From assembly GCA_003573635.1 (NCBI GenBank), contig QUTJ01031664.1, positions 1 to 14,561 of the forward strand: DNA of 14,561 nucleotides. The letters run 5' to 3'. Under the pieces are notes generated by a model. The model was not told the origin of the DNA, ran no database searches, and saw nothing but the letters and a program-made list of their open reading frames with translations. This DNA comes from Goniomonas avonlea (Eukaryota; Cryptophyceae; Goniomonadida; Goniomonadaceae). Made by a program: the position numbers and the translations under genes. Of the stretch, positions 1 through 8,992 are shown one piece after another (the first letter of the stretch is position 1; every line of letters starts with the position of its first letter).

Positions 1-1933
1 ACCTGGGAGCGACAAACTCCCCCGGAGGCAGCTCTGACGGCACAGTCAGCACAGTCACCACTCCAGGAATGTCCGCGCGAGAAAACTTGACGAGCACGCT
101 GTCGCCTGAGACGTCCAGCAAGGCGAGTGATGCGAGTTCAGGGCAGCCTTGAGGCACGAGAGCTGTCATCGCGCCCGAACTGACGTCCACAGCCAGGACC
201 ACCGACCGACTGCCGAGGTCGCGTTAGCTGGATGGCTTGTCAAACTTGTCAAAGCGACGCTGTCATCGTGCCCGAACTGACGTCCACAGCTGACCGACTG
301 CCGAGGTCAGGATTGTCGCAGCCGACAAACGTCTGAGTGCTGTTGTTAGCTGAATGCAGATGGCTTGTCAAACTTGTCAAAGCGCCCTCCGCCGGCGGAA
401 CATGACGCAAACAGGAGAACAACCGACCACGATATCGACACATCAAGGCGAAACGCACTTTCTCCACTGCGTTGTCAGGACAACGTAGCGTGAACCGAGC
501 CAGCACTTGGCGATCAAAGCCTTGACGTAGAGACCAGGGAACACCTTGTCGTCGGCAGGCTTGTCGACGATATCCACAAGAGTGCGGGGGGCCCCTCGTT
601 GGGGCCACGCGAGAGCTCGCATCCGGACAGTGGAGTTGTGCCACCTGCAGGTGCGTAACTGGTTTTGAACGAGCGAGAGAGAGCGAGAGAGAGGATTCAA
701 GCCGCGCACGCGAGAGAGTCCATTGCAAACCACTCGGAACTGCATCGCAGCCACAGATCCGTGGATCTGCCTCGTCTAAGTTGATGATGAGGACGTTGCT
801 GGAAGGGGAGAGTATGGAGGCGCTCGCAACGCTCATTGACGCACCAGACAGCATCAGTAGTCAGGTAGATCAGCGTGTTGCCATCGGGGCTAAATGACGG
901 AGAGCAACCAGAGTGGTCAGTCGGCGTCAGTACTTCTGCATCTGCCAGCCGGGGTAAATTGCGACGGACTCTCGGATTCTAAGCGAGGGGGGAGGGAGAG
1001 AGAGAGAACAGTCCCGCACAAGCACAGAGTAACGTAAAACTCGACACTACCAGTTGCTCCAGTCAACGGAATGTAGTAGAGTTTGGATGGGCGAGAGTTG
1101 TAGTACACCAGGCCCAACCGGGAGTCGTGCAGCATGGAGTAGCCAACGAAGACGAGGCCAGATCCATCTGGGGACCAAATAACAGAGCCAACTGATATAC
1201 CTTGGACGTTGTGAGGCACGTTTCGGATCTGTTGTGTGATGTCAGCGAGCCGCGCAGCAGCGATGCCTGCCTGACCTTACCAGTCTCGATGTCGAGGACA
1301 AAGAGAGCGGTGGTTGTTGTTCCTGTGTACTGCTCGCCCCAGTCCTCCTTAAACTCCCACTTTGAGCCTTTTGGGACTTCTGGCTCAGCACTGGCGTCCG
1401 CCTTCTCGGGTTGTTTCTCGTTGGCGTCGGCCGGCTCCCAGAACGGAGCAGTTTTCTTTTTCTGAAAAACAGGTGTGACGGAGCAAGTGCTAAGGTTCCA
1501 TTCGTACCGGAATAGCACAGTAGGCGATCTTGGTAGCATCAGGGCTCCAACTGAGTCCTCCTAGCTCCCCTGAGGTCACGATCTTGTCGTGGACTTTGTC
1601 GGTTTCAACGCAAGCGAGGAGCTGATCCTGATTGAAGATCTCAATATGTGAAGTCTTTCCTTCCTTGCCATCTACGCTCCGAATGACCGCAGTGCGGAGC
1701 CCGTTGTCTGACACAAAAGGAGCAGAGGTGTCGCGGAGTTCAACTCTTGGTCCGGCCGCGCGATAGCCGGTTGGGCTCGTCACGAATGTACATTGCAGCT
1801 TGCGGACACGATCCCGTTCAAGGTCAATTTGGCTTGTGTTAACAACAATGTCGTTTCCCCAAAACTTTGCGGACGAGACCTCTGGAACCTTCCCAAGTTC
1901 CTGCATCAAGCGAGAGGGGGCAGGGTCGACCAT
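1..1933 (-). CDS. APEH: Acylaminoacyl-peptidase (acyl-peptide hydrolase), N-terminal half, 3' end outside window
   Basis: Serine peptidase of family S9C that removes N-acylated residues from blocked peptides in the cytosol. Only the N-terminal beta-propeller part is here, about 427 residues; the catalytic Ser-Asp-His domain lies beyond position 1. Exons on the minus strand: 1933-1508, 1461-1276, 1228-1051, 941-845, 644-459 and 209 to below 1. The introns are 46, 47, 109, 200 and 249 nt, all GT-AG, and the frame is kept across every junction. Family resemblance: an EDWGE motif with following VLDIETGK (residues 181-193), WSPDGSGLVFVG and KLYYIPL in exon 3, SPSFSPDG in exon 4, TLVDIVD in exon 5 and AVDVSSG in exon 6, all in the order seen in animal APEH. 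Intron 2 uses GTCAGG as donor; the stronger-looking GTAAGG four bases upstream would break the frame. The start ATG lies 6 nt from an inverted repeat. Confident in the family; exon 4/5 edges are less certain. Confidence 0.88.
162..384 (-). repeat. Imperfect tandem duplication spanning the start of APEH exon 6
   Basis: Copy A (162-256) contains the acceptor and first codons of APEH exon 6. Copy B (259-384) lies upstream in the sense direction, inside intron 5. Both begin with the same stretch reading gctgtcatcg on the plus strand and end with cttgtcaaagcg. Copy B has lost about 10 nt of exon sequence and gained about 36 nt. It keeps the CTCGGCAG acceptor and the AVDVSSG reading frame, but runs into a TGA at 251-249. 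Confidence 0.85.
669..699. repeat. (GA)n-rich microsatellite in APEH intron 4
   Basis: Interrupted gagagagcgagagagag tract, reading as (CT)n on the gene's sense strand. It is followed by ggattcaagcc on the plus strand, a motif shared with the CT-rich intron of the neighbouring gene. Confidence 0.8.
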
Positions 1934-2061
1934 TTTTTTGGCTAGCGAGCTTGCGCTAGCCGACCGACGCCAAACACACCGCCCTCGAAAGTGCCCTAAG
2001 CACCACGGTGCATGTCATATCCCTGTCACTTGCAGTCGAGAGCAAAAAGAAAAGAGAGCTG
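1934..2061. promoter_or_regulatory. Shared divergent promoter region between APEH and the secreted coiled-coil gene
   Basis: The two start codons face away from each other with 128 bp between them, so both promoters and 5' UTRs must fit here. No TATA box is obvious. The main visible element is the inverted repeat at 1940-1961. The role is inferred from gene orientation alone. Confidence 0.6.
1940..1961. promoter_or_regulatory. Perfect 8 bp inverted repeat next to the APEH start codon
   Basis: GGCTAGCG, a 6 nt spacer (agcttg), then CGCTAGCC: arms of 8 bp pair perfectly. It ends 6 nt before the APEH ATG, so it would form a stem-loop in the APEH 5' UTR or act as a palindromic protein-binding site. 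Function not known. Confidence 0.55.
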
Positions 2062-3850
2062 ATGGTGTCGCACAAAGCGTTGCTGTTGGCGCTCCTTGTG
2101 GCCTTTGTCACCGTCGCGACAGCCGACGAGGCCCAGGAGATTGCTACCTCTAGCACCTTCGTTCTTCCAAACGTCGTTGAGGACGTTGAGGTCGAGACGG
2201 CTGCCCCTGAGGAAGTTTCCGAGTCAGTCTCTGAGCCTGAGGTCGACTCCCTGGAAGCCGATACCGAGTCCGTTGATGAGATCAAAGGGGAGGAGGCTAT
2301 TGCTGAGGTTGAGGATCCTCAGTTTGAGGACGATTCATCTGACGCGTCTGATGTCTTTGCTGCCGCAGAGGACATCGATGCACGCTACCAGCGTGCTCTC
2401 CGGTCTCGTTTTGGTATTGACAAGGTCACTCTCCGCATGTTTGGAGATGAGGTTGTCCGCATCAAGGACCTTCTCCTCAAACACCGTTCTGAGTTGGCTA
2501 AGATGAGGAGGGCCATCCGCGCGAAGCTGCGTGCCGTTCGCCGGATCATCGCCGCAACCAGGCGCGGTGTTCATGCTTTGAAGCACCGCATCAGCAAGCT
2601 GTCCAAGCGAGCTGCCAAGGAGACCGCGGCCCGAGTCAAGTTCTTGAAGAAGCAACTCGCGGGCAAGAACCGCAGCCTCAGGTTTGTGAAGAGGCTGCAG
2701 AAGCAGATTGCTGGTCTCAACGAGAACGGTGGCATTTCTACCAAGAAGAAGTTCAAGATCGCCCTGGAGCTGTTGGATGTTCATGAAAGCCTCCGTAAGC
2801 TTGCGGATGAGGATGATTCCTTGCATATCCTCCGGGACTTGCAGGCTCACGCCCCCAAGCTCTACTCCAAGGCCCACCTGAAGCGGTACGCTTGTTTCAT
2901 TAGATTGTTGCCTGCGCAACTCGAGTCGCACCTCCGACTTGGTTGTACCCTCGTGCTAATTGTTGATGCTCCAGCCTTGCTCGCAAGATGGAGCGTGAGA
3001 TTCGCCGCGACCACCGTCTGATCTTGAGGGCGATCCGCCGTTCTAAGATGGACCCTCACACCGCGAACCTGATTGTCCAGCTGAAGGCTCTCCAGGCGAA
3101 GTTGAAGTCCCAGCTCGCTTCTAAGGCGTCGTTCGAGAAGCAGTACCGCGAGCTCAAGCACAAGGTCTGTGCCTTGTTCAAACATATCCTCGTGCTCACT
3201 GTTTTTTCAGGGCCACACCTTCGATCAGTACACTAAGAAGATCGCAACCCTGCGCAAGATGGAAAACATGATCTTTGCCGTCCCTGGTATGTAGCGCGAT
3301 TGATGGGCCTCGGGACCGTCACCCGCCCCTTCATCATGTGACCCCCACACAGCTGAGCACAAGAAGGCCAAGAAGAATGTGCACGCCAACATGACCAAGG
3401 TCACGATGGTGTTCAAGGTTCCCCGAGGTGTGGACCCCTCCGGTAGCATCCGAGCCAGCGCCAAGTCCGTGCTGGCCCGTATGTACCAGGTCTACACTGA
3501 CTGCCGGTGCGTTTCTGTGCACTTGTGGTTGGAGCGTGTGGTTATTATCTTCAGCTGGCGCACCATCTTTTTTCCTCCCCGCCCCCCTTACAGGATACGG
3601 CCTATGACACTGCTCCTTCCCTCGGGTCAGTAGTGGACTTGCACGACTTCGAACTTTCGAAAATGGTCCGGGTGCATATCTTCCTTTTTCTGTGTCAAAT
3701 ATTTTAATTTTACGTTCATCGGAGGCGCTGTGCGGTGACGACCAACGCGATCTTTCACTCCGGTTTTTGGTCATCTCTCATCGATTTGTTGCAGTCTGCA
3801 CTCACATCTCTCTCTAATGGCTTGAATCCTCTCTCACACACACTCTCTCG

Positions 3851-3892
<42 letters not shown>

Positions 3893-4250
3893 CGCGCCCT
3901 TGGGACTCCCCCCCCTCCACGCACACACAAACACACTTGTCCCTTCGGTGTTTCTCTCCCCCTCCTCTGGATCCCCCCCCCCTCTCTCCCTCGCTCTTCT
4001 TGCTCTCCCCTCCTCGCTCCTCGGCTTGCGCTCTCTTCTCCTGTTCCACCGTTTCTCTCCTGCCCCAGGCAGAACCACACACCGACAGTGCGATGACATT
4101 GACCCCCGCAGCTACAACCTGGCTGCCGCTGTCAAGGCCGCGGGAGGTGCCAAGACGCCCGAGGTCAGGGCTCTGTGGTCCAAGTACCAGAAAGCCAAGA
4201 AGAGCCTCAAGGGCGCCATCATTTCCGGCAAGAAGTCCCTGCGCGAGTAA
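2062..4250 (+). CDS. Secreted protein, acidic N-terminal region followed by long basic coiled coil (unknown family)
   Basis: I do not recognise the family. The preferred model has six exons: 2062-2885, 2975-3164, 3211-3286, 3353-3506, 3594-3625 and 4069-4250, giving 485 residues. The ATG at 2062 is preferred over the in-frame upstream ATG at 2008 because it starts a clean signal peptide (Lys5, hydrophobic core LLLALLVAFVTV, cleavage probably after Ala21). Residues 22-107 are very rich in Glu/Asp. From about 110 the protein becomes Arg/Lys-rich and helical with heptad-like spacing, to the C terminus. No Cys-rich domain or catalytic motif is seen. Intron 1 carries a TGCTAAT branch-point-like sequence. 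An alternative that skips the 32 nt exon and uses the acceptor 4 nt further on (exon from 4073) is also in frame. The protein could be a secretory-pathway or organelle structural protein; no function is claimed. Confidence 0.72.
3837..3890. repeat. (CT)n microsatellite in intron 5 of the secreted-protein gene
   Basis: Long run of ct dinucleotides with a few cgct interruptions, preceded by ggcttgaatcctctctc at 3819-3835. Much of the rest of the 443 nt intron is also C/T-rich, to the acceptor at 4068. Confidence 0.9.
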
Positions 4251-4727
4251 GCAACGATGCTTCAGAAAGCGTTTGGAATACACACTCTTGTTGTGAACCG
4301 GGCCCGTCCCTTGTGCCCCAAAACTGTGGGGGTTACCCTGGGCAGGGCTTGAACACGCGCCCTGACTCGAGCCAACCTCCCCATGTAACCGCATTCCAAG
4401 GAGGGGAGAAGGAGGGAGAGGGAGAAAGGAGACTCTGAGGGAGGGAGGGACTGGGAAAGCGGGGAGAGCGAGGGAGGAGAGGGGGAGGGAGGGAGGGAAG
4501 AGGAGGCGGCAGGCAAGCAGGCAGGTAAAGGAGAGATCGAGACATTTTGGCCGAGACTCGAGACTCGAGAGGCCCCTCCGGGCACTCCCAAGCGAATAGT
4601 GTGTGATAAGATAGTTAATAAGATCTGATTGACTAGACTAGGATTAGCAAGCTCATACGAAAGGTCAAGCCTGTGACTGCTCGTCAAGACTTCGCGAGGG
4701 GCCAAACCAAGCCCCACAGGAATACCC
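4251..4727. other. Intergenic region, 477 bp, purine-rich tract and small hairpins
   Basis: No gene seen. It holds a cagggc/gccctg stem (4343-4364) enclosing a ttgaac loop, a short cccc/gggg stem just before it, a long G/A-rich tract (about 4398-4510), and a gactcgagactcgag tandem near 4555. A tRNA was considered and rejected because the arms do not pair. Confidence 0.6.
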
Positions 4728-5332
4728 ATGGCTCTCTTCTACTTGGTCAAGCCGATGGCAAATGGCAACGCCCTGGTGCAGCCGATCCACGTGAGTGGCA
4801 CCATTTTTTCAAAGCGTTGTCTGCTTGATAATGCTGACATGCTTTCAGCCGAACAAGACCCAGAAGTCGAGCCTGATGCCCACGTACGTCCCCTTTTGTC
4901 AACGGGCAAAATCTCACACAACGGCAGGTGGGACACCATGGCCAATAATGGTGCCGGTAACCCTTCCAACGTCCAGGTAATTATTGACCCCTTTCTATTT
5001 GATTTATTGCTCGAGCATCAACAATGGAACTCTCCTTGTTTTCATTTCGCCAACACGATCCTTTATTTACGTTCGGCTCAGATCGGCAACAAGGGCATGC
5101 ATGTCGACTCTTGGATCCCCAACCAGTAAATTCTACTCTCTTTGTTATCCAGATGTCGTCTCTCTGTTTTTGTTTGTTGAAGTCCCTTGCTCCAAAGTCG
5201 ACAGGTTGATGTCGTGGCTGATGCCACCACTCAACCAGAGCAGTGATCACCCTCAACCTGAAGGCTGTCGCCTGCACTGTCCTTCATGGCGGCTGGCTGA
5301 GGCTGCCCAATGGCTTTTACCTGCGGATGTAG
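4728..5332 (+). CDS. Small unknown protein, five short exons
   Basis: No family recognised. Exons 4728-4790, 4849-4883, 4928-4976, 5082-5125 and 5239-5332 join in frame to give 94 residues ending at TAG 5330-5332. The introns are 58, 44, 105 and 113 nt with good donors (GTGAGT, GTACGT, GTAATT, GTAAAT). The product starts MALFYLVKPM and ends GWLRLPNGFYLRM; it has no signal peptide and no clear membrane segment, and the C-terminal 30 residues look like beta strands. The last junction is the weakest: an alternative acceptor near 5209 (gacag) is also in frame and would give a different C terminus. Its 3' end faces the WGR-like gene, with only about 60 bp between stop codons. Confidence 0.5.
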
Positions 5333-5392
5333 CGTGAGATAAGTTCCGATGGTTCTCAGAGCTCCTCCGAAGTGTTGGTCCGCACAGTGCTA

Positions 5393-6573
5393 TCAAGACG
5401 CCTGATTTTCAGACCGGACCATATAGCCAAGCACACAGAACCAGACAAAGACAGAGAGACAGACAGTGAGAAAGAAGAAAGAGAAACGAATACCTGCCAA
5501 AGTGAAGGGATGGCACGAGCACTGTCAGGAGCAGAAACAATAGCGGCCCAGTCATGGCCTGTGTGAGCCAGAAAATCCTTCTCAAACTGGGCAATAGCTT
5601 CTGAGCCCTTGCACCAGATAACATCAGTCTGATCTTTGGTGACCATCACCCTCCAAGACTCGGTTCCTGGATGATCCTGGGGCTCCAGTACCTGCATAAT
5701 CATCACCAAAGCTTCGAAACCGTCTTGTGATTTGCGGGAGAGTACACAGTGGTGAGCAGCCGGACAAGGCCGGCCTTCAGGCGGCACAGGCGGCACAATC
5801 ACACGAAGCAAACTTTTGCTGATGGAGGCTGTGGAAGAATGCGGCACCGCGAGCGGTCTCTCGATGACAATATTGGTGCTGACATCGATCTCCTGCACCG
5901 GGACCTGGATCTCGGGGCGGTCCGGCGACTCGCTTTCACCGCCTTCCTCGGCGCTCACCCATTCCTCTTCTTCACTCCATTCAGCTGACCCTCCAGACTC
6001 CTCACTTGACGAGCTGAGTTCGGTTGGTATGGCACGCCTGGTGGTGGTGAATGTTTCAGCCGGTTTGGGCCCTGTCTGCGGCCCCGGTTGGCGTACTCGT
6101 TTTTTGTTCGCTCGCCACCGACTGAGCTGGTGACCCAATTGAATTTGGACCACAGCTTTCTTCATGTCTTGGACCTCTTCACACGCGCGTGCTGCTTCTC
6201 GCATCGCGGATTGCTTGGCATGTCGGGCGCTGTCTTCAAATTGTTTCTGAAGAATATTTGCAGCGATGGAACAGCGTTGATTCAGTGCATGTGCTACACT
6301 GCGAGCGCAATGAAAAGAACAGCACTCCCACTCGGTATCCAATTGTTCTAGTTCCTCCTCCCAACCTAACCGGTCGGGGAGATAGACCAGCTCAAACAGC
6401 TGCTCTTTCGGATTCCCAGTTGCATTCCAGACGTTGGTCACAGCACGGCATCGTTCCACTGGAGACCGAGAGGTCCAAAACTCGAATGCAGCAGTGGCAA
6501 CCCACCCACATTCATCACAGAGCTTCACATGCTGTGCTTGTGCTGGAGCAGAGGAGGAGCGAGCCACAGCCAT
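5393..6573 (-). CDS. Protein with Cys-containing N-terminal region, acidic linker and C-terminal WGR-like region
   Basis: Long open frame from ATG 6573. Coding sequence is clear to Gln360 at 5494, where CAG|GTATTC is a good donor. Beyond it the open frame turns into Ser/Leu low complexity typical of a CT-rich intron, so I place a 92 nt intron (5402-5493) and a tiny final exon ending TGA at 5395-5393 (362 aa). Reading through would stop near 5356. Visible parts: CDECGW at 19-24 with further Cys at 42, 84, 85, 89 and 101; a predicted helical stretch about 90-150; a Lys/Arg/Pro-rich segment; a Ser/Glu-rich acidic segment about 185-225; and residues 274-342, where QVLE, SWRVMV, EAIAQFEKDF and HTGHDW follow the spacing of WGR domains of PARP-type proteins. 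WGR domains bind DNA or adjust PARP activity; here no PARP catalytic domain follows. The assignment is by eye and tentative. Confidence 0.65.
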
Positions 6574-7652
6574 CCGAGTCCCAAATTGCCAATCGAATCA
6601 ATCGAAACGGATCGCTGACGTTACCGGTGCCATCAACGATAACGAAAAATGGGAAGCGAGCTGAGCAAGCTTTGCGTCATGGTGGCATGTTGTTGAGCGA
6701 GAGGCAGTTTCACGACAATGTACCTTTCTCAGCAACGCAAGAGCTTTTTGATTCCAATAACAGGTCGGTGAGGTACATCGAATTGACTCCGTTGCAACAC
6801 CCCGAAGCTGTGTGTTCCACCGAATGCATCCAATTTTCGACAGAGCGTCATTGAGTGAGATGACTGGACATTGGTTCTCGAGCAAGGATCATTTTCATAT
6901 GGTGTCCATGAGTGCACTGGATTCTGCCATTCGCGAACTCAAAAACTGCGATTCGAGACTTTGGAAGGACGACATGAGTAACTGCATCGAAAATTGTACT
7001 TGGCCCGAACCACAATATCAGCTTACCACCCTCTCAGCATGATAAACGACCAGCATACGGAACTGTGCGTGGCTGAAGTTCGTTGTTCCGCGACGTAGGA
7101 CTCACCGAGGCATCGGTGTTGCTTACCCGACACTTTGCCTCATCAAAAGGAAACAAGGGCATGCACAACATAGCAATTTCGCCACGAATTGGTTTTTGAC
7201 ACAAACAGTTGGAACCAAAAAACGGCGCCCACGCGCCAAATAATGGAGCGGGGGGGTTCAAACCTGGAACAAACCTGCACGACAACCGACTTGGCCGGGG
7301 GGTTTTACAATGCCTTATTTGGATCCCTGTCGCGCGCAAACGCAAACGAGACGGCACAACAAAGTCCTGCGGTACCCACCAGCTCTGATCGACCATTCCA
7401 GCCAGCGCAAACAAAAACCCGTTGCGACCGCTCCCATCTTACCACTGAGATCCTTTGCAAGACCCAGTCTTCCACTCACCAAATATTCCCAAGCCAACGA
7501 CACCCAGCGCGAATTCATCAAGTCTCGCCACTCGGGCATTCCCGGGCGAAACATACAAGCACATAAAAGTCCCGATTTTAAGAGAGCTCGAGGCAAGGCA
7601 CCTGCGATCACTGCCGCACATCCAAAGTCTCCTGCGAGTGATACTGCCCGGA
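6574..7652. other. Gene-free stretch of about 1.1 kb between two minus-strand genes
   Basis: Holds the upstream region of the WGR-like gene and the downstream region of U1-70K. Open frames here lack ATG starts, splice support or any family resemblance. A B-box-like ggttcaaacct near 7256 has no pairing arms and is not a tRNA. Nothing else supportable seen. Confidence 0.5.
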
Positions 7653-7760
7653 TCACCGCGCTTTTGAGGCGTCAGGTCGTGGCCATGAAAGAAAAAAAGC
7701 ATATTAGATGAAGCAAGTAGGACAAGAAAGCACCTCATGCAACACAAATGGGAGAACTCA
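7653..7760 (-). other. Uncertain 3' end of U1-70K
   Basis: The donor GTGAGT after TACGATCGTG is strong, so another exon must follow 7762. The nearest CAAAAG acceptor (7662-7661) yields Ala-Arg-stop; another possible acceptor lies near 7620. The choice cannot be made from sequence alone. Confidence 0.5.
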
Positions 7761-8865
7761 CCACGATCGTACCCGCCCCCGCCGTAACCCCCGCGATCGC
7801 CTCCTCGGTCACCATACCCGCGGTCGCCACGAGGCCCTCCCCTGTCACCACCACGGCCACCACGATCACCACCGTAGCCACCACCGCCCCGATCACCCAT
7901 GCGGGAACCACCGCCACGAAAGCCAGGTTTGTCCAGGGGCGCGCTGGTAAGACGAATGAGCTGCATTCAGAGAACAAGAAACATTGACGTCGCCAATACG
8001 GACAACAAGAAGCCATACCTGCCAGCAGGCCGAGCGCCGGGCTGAGCAGCGGCACCCGTGCGAGTCGAACCAAGACCACCTCCAAGGCGACGAGGGAGCC
8101 AGTTCTTCACAGTCCGACCACGCTCGACGTCAACCAAAATACGACGCCCATCAATCTTCTTGCCGTCAGCATGCTTGTAGGCGGCTGCGAACTGAGTCAA
8201 AAACGGCCCAAAGCCATTCGGCAACTGACTTCGCATGTCACGCTCATGCTCGAACTCCACAAAACAGTAGCCACGGGGCTTGTCGTCTTTGTCATAGACA
8301 AAGTTGACCTGAATAACCAAGAGTCAGAATGACGCAAAGAAGAGGAGTGAGTTTCACCTTTTTCACTGGGCCGTACGCCTCCATTTCACGCTTGACCTTC
8401 GTTTCATCCGTCAAGTAACTCTGCAGAGAAATAATGAGGAGGCGCAGGCCAGAAACGAACATACCAAACGCGCAACAAAGAGGGTTTTGTACGCCTCCCC
8501 GGTCATGTTGGGGTCCTCATTCGGTCGCCCTGGCGGCTGTCAGGCAAACGGAACAAACGAACAGCACCAAACACACAATTTGGCAGAGCTTCAGCAATAA
8601 GGGCTTCTCCCTTCTCCTTCCTCTCCTTCGCAATACGGGCCCGCTTCACCTTCTTTTCCTCAGGCGGCACCCAATTCCCAAACCTCTCGTTGTACTCCTC
8701 TTTTGTCTCGAAAACGTCAGCGAAACTAGCAACTCCTTGATAAGGAGGCTGCTTCCTCTTTTCAAGCTTCCGTTTGTACTCCAATGGTGGCCTGGGTGTG
8801 AACAGAGCCAAAATGTTCGGGGGCAGGTAGTTCCCTGCACCGCTGACATTCGGATTTCCGTACAT
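7653..8865 (-). CDS. SNRNP70: U1 small nuclear ribonucleoprotein 70 kDa protein (U1-70K)
   Basis: Core U1 snRNP protein: its RRM binds stem-loop I of U1 snRNA in the nucleus, for 5' splice-site recognition. Exons 8865-8577, 8529-8465, 8420-8358, 8308-8230, 8184-8019, 7943-7762 and probably 7660-7653; all junctions keep frame and give 283 residues. Family marks: [14 protein letters not shown] at 14-27, the conserved Trp97 in NWRPNEDPN restored by splicing intron 1, RNP2 LFVARL (113-118), RNP1 RGYCFVEF (151-158), [20 protein letters not shown] (168-180), and [10 protein letters not shown] with RRLGGGLG (185-204). The tail (about 229-281) is GGYGG/DRGG-rich instead of the RS/RE-rich tail of animals and plants. 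Introns are 45-101 nt; intron 4 is 45 nt and in-frame. The terminal exon (Ala-Arg-stop after acceptor 7661) is the least certain part. Confidence 0.93.
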
Positions 8866-8973
8866 GGCTTCTCCTTGTCGACGCGCGCTTGCAGAACCGG
8901 CCCACGGATAGACCCCAGCGTATCGACATACGCTAACACAGCCTAACAGTTAACCTCAGCTTATGGACTTACA

Positions 8974-8992
8974 CTAGCTAGCTAGCTAGCTA
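8974..8992. repeat. (CTAG)n self-complementary microsatellite
   Basis: Almost five tandem CTAG units. Each unit is its own reverse complement, so the tract can fold into a cruciform. It lies 109 bp upstream of the U1-70K start codon. Confidence 0.9.

Noticed and set aside
645-844. An extra APEH exon reading NVLIINLDEADPR
   Set aside because: It can be joined in frame on the 5' side but has no in-frame exit to exon 5, while direct splicing of 845 to 644 matches the expected family length.
2335-2931. Long minus-strand open frame opposite the secreted-protein exon
   Set aside because: Mirror of a coding exon with biased codons; no splice or family support of its own.
3834-4394. Minus-strand open frames rich in Arg/Glu
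   Set aside because: They translate the (CT)n microsatellite and an intron; no independent evidence.
4310-4410. Possible tRNA on the minus strand (B-box-like GTTCAAGCC with an A-box-like TGGCTCGAG)
   Set aside because: The two boxes are only about 12 nt apart, the T arm has a mismatch, and no acceptor stem partner is present.
6189-6854. 221-residue plus-strand open frame
   Set aside because: Mostly antisense to the WGR-like gene; composition is not protein-like and no domain is seen.
7240-7290. B-box-like ggttcaaacct, possible tRNA
   Set aside because: No pairing T stem, no A box at proper distance and no acceptor stem.
7189-7711. Plus-strand open frames opposite the U1-70K 3' region
   Set aside because: Without supported ATG starts, domains or splice signals; low-complexity composition.
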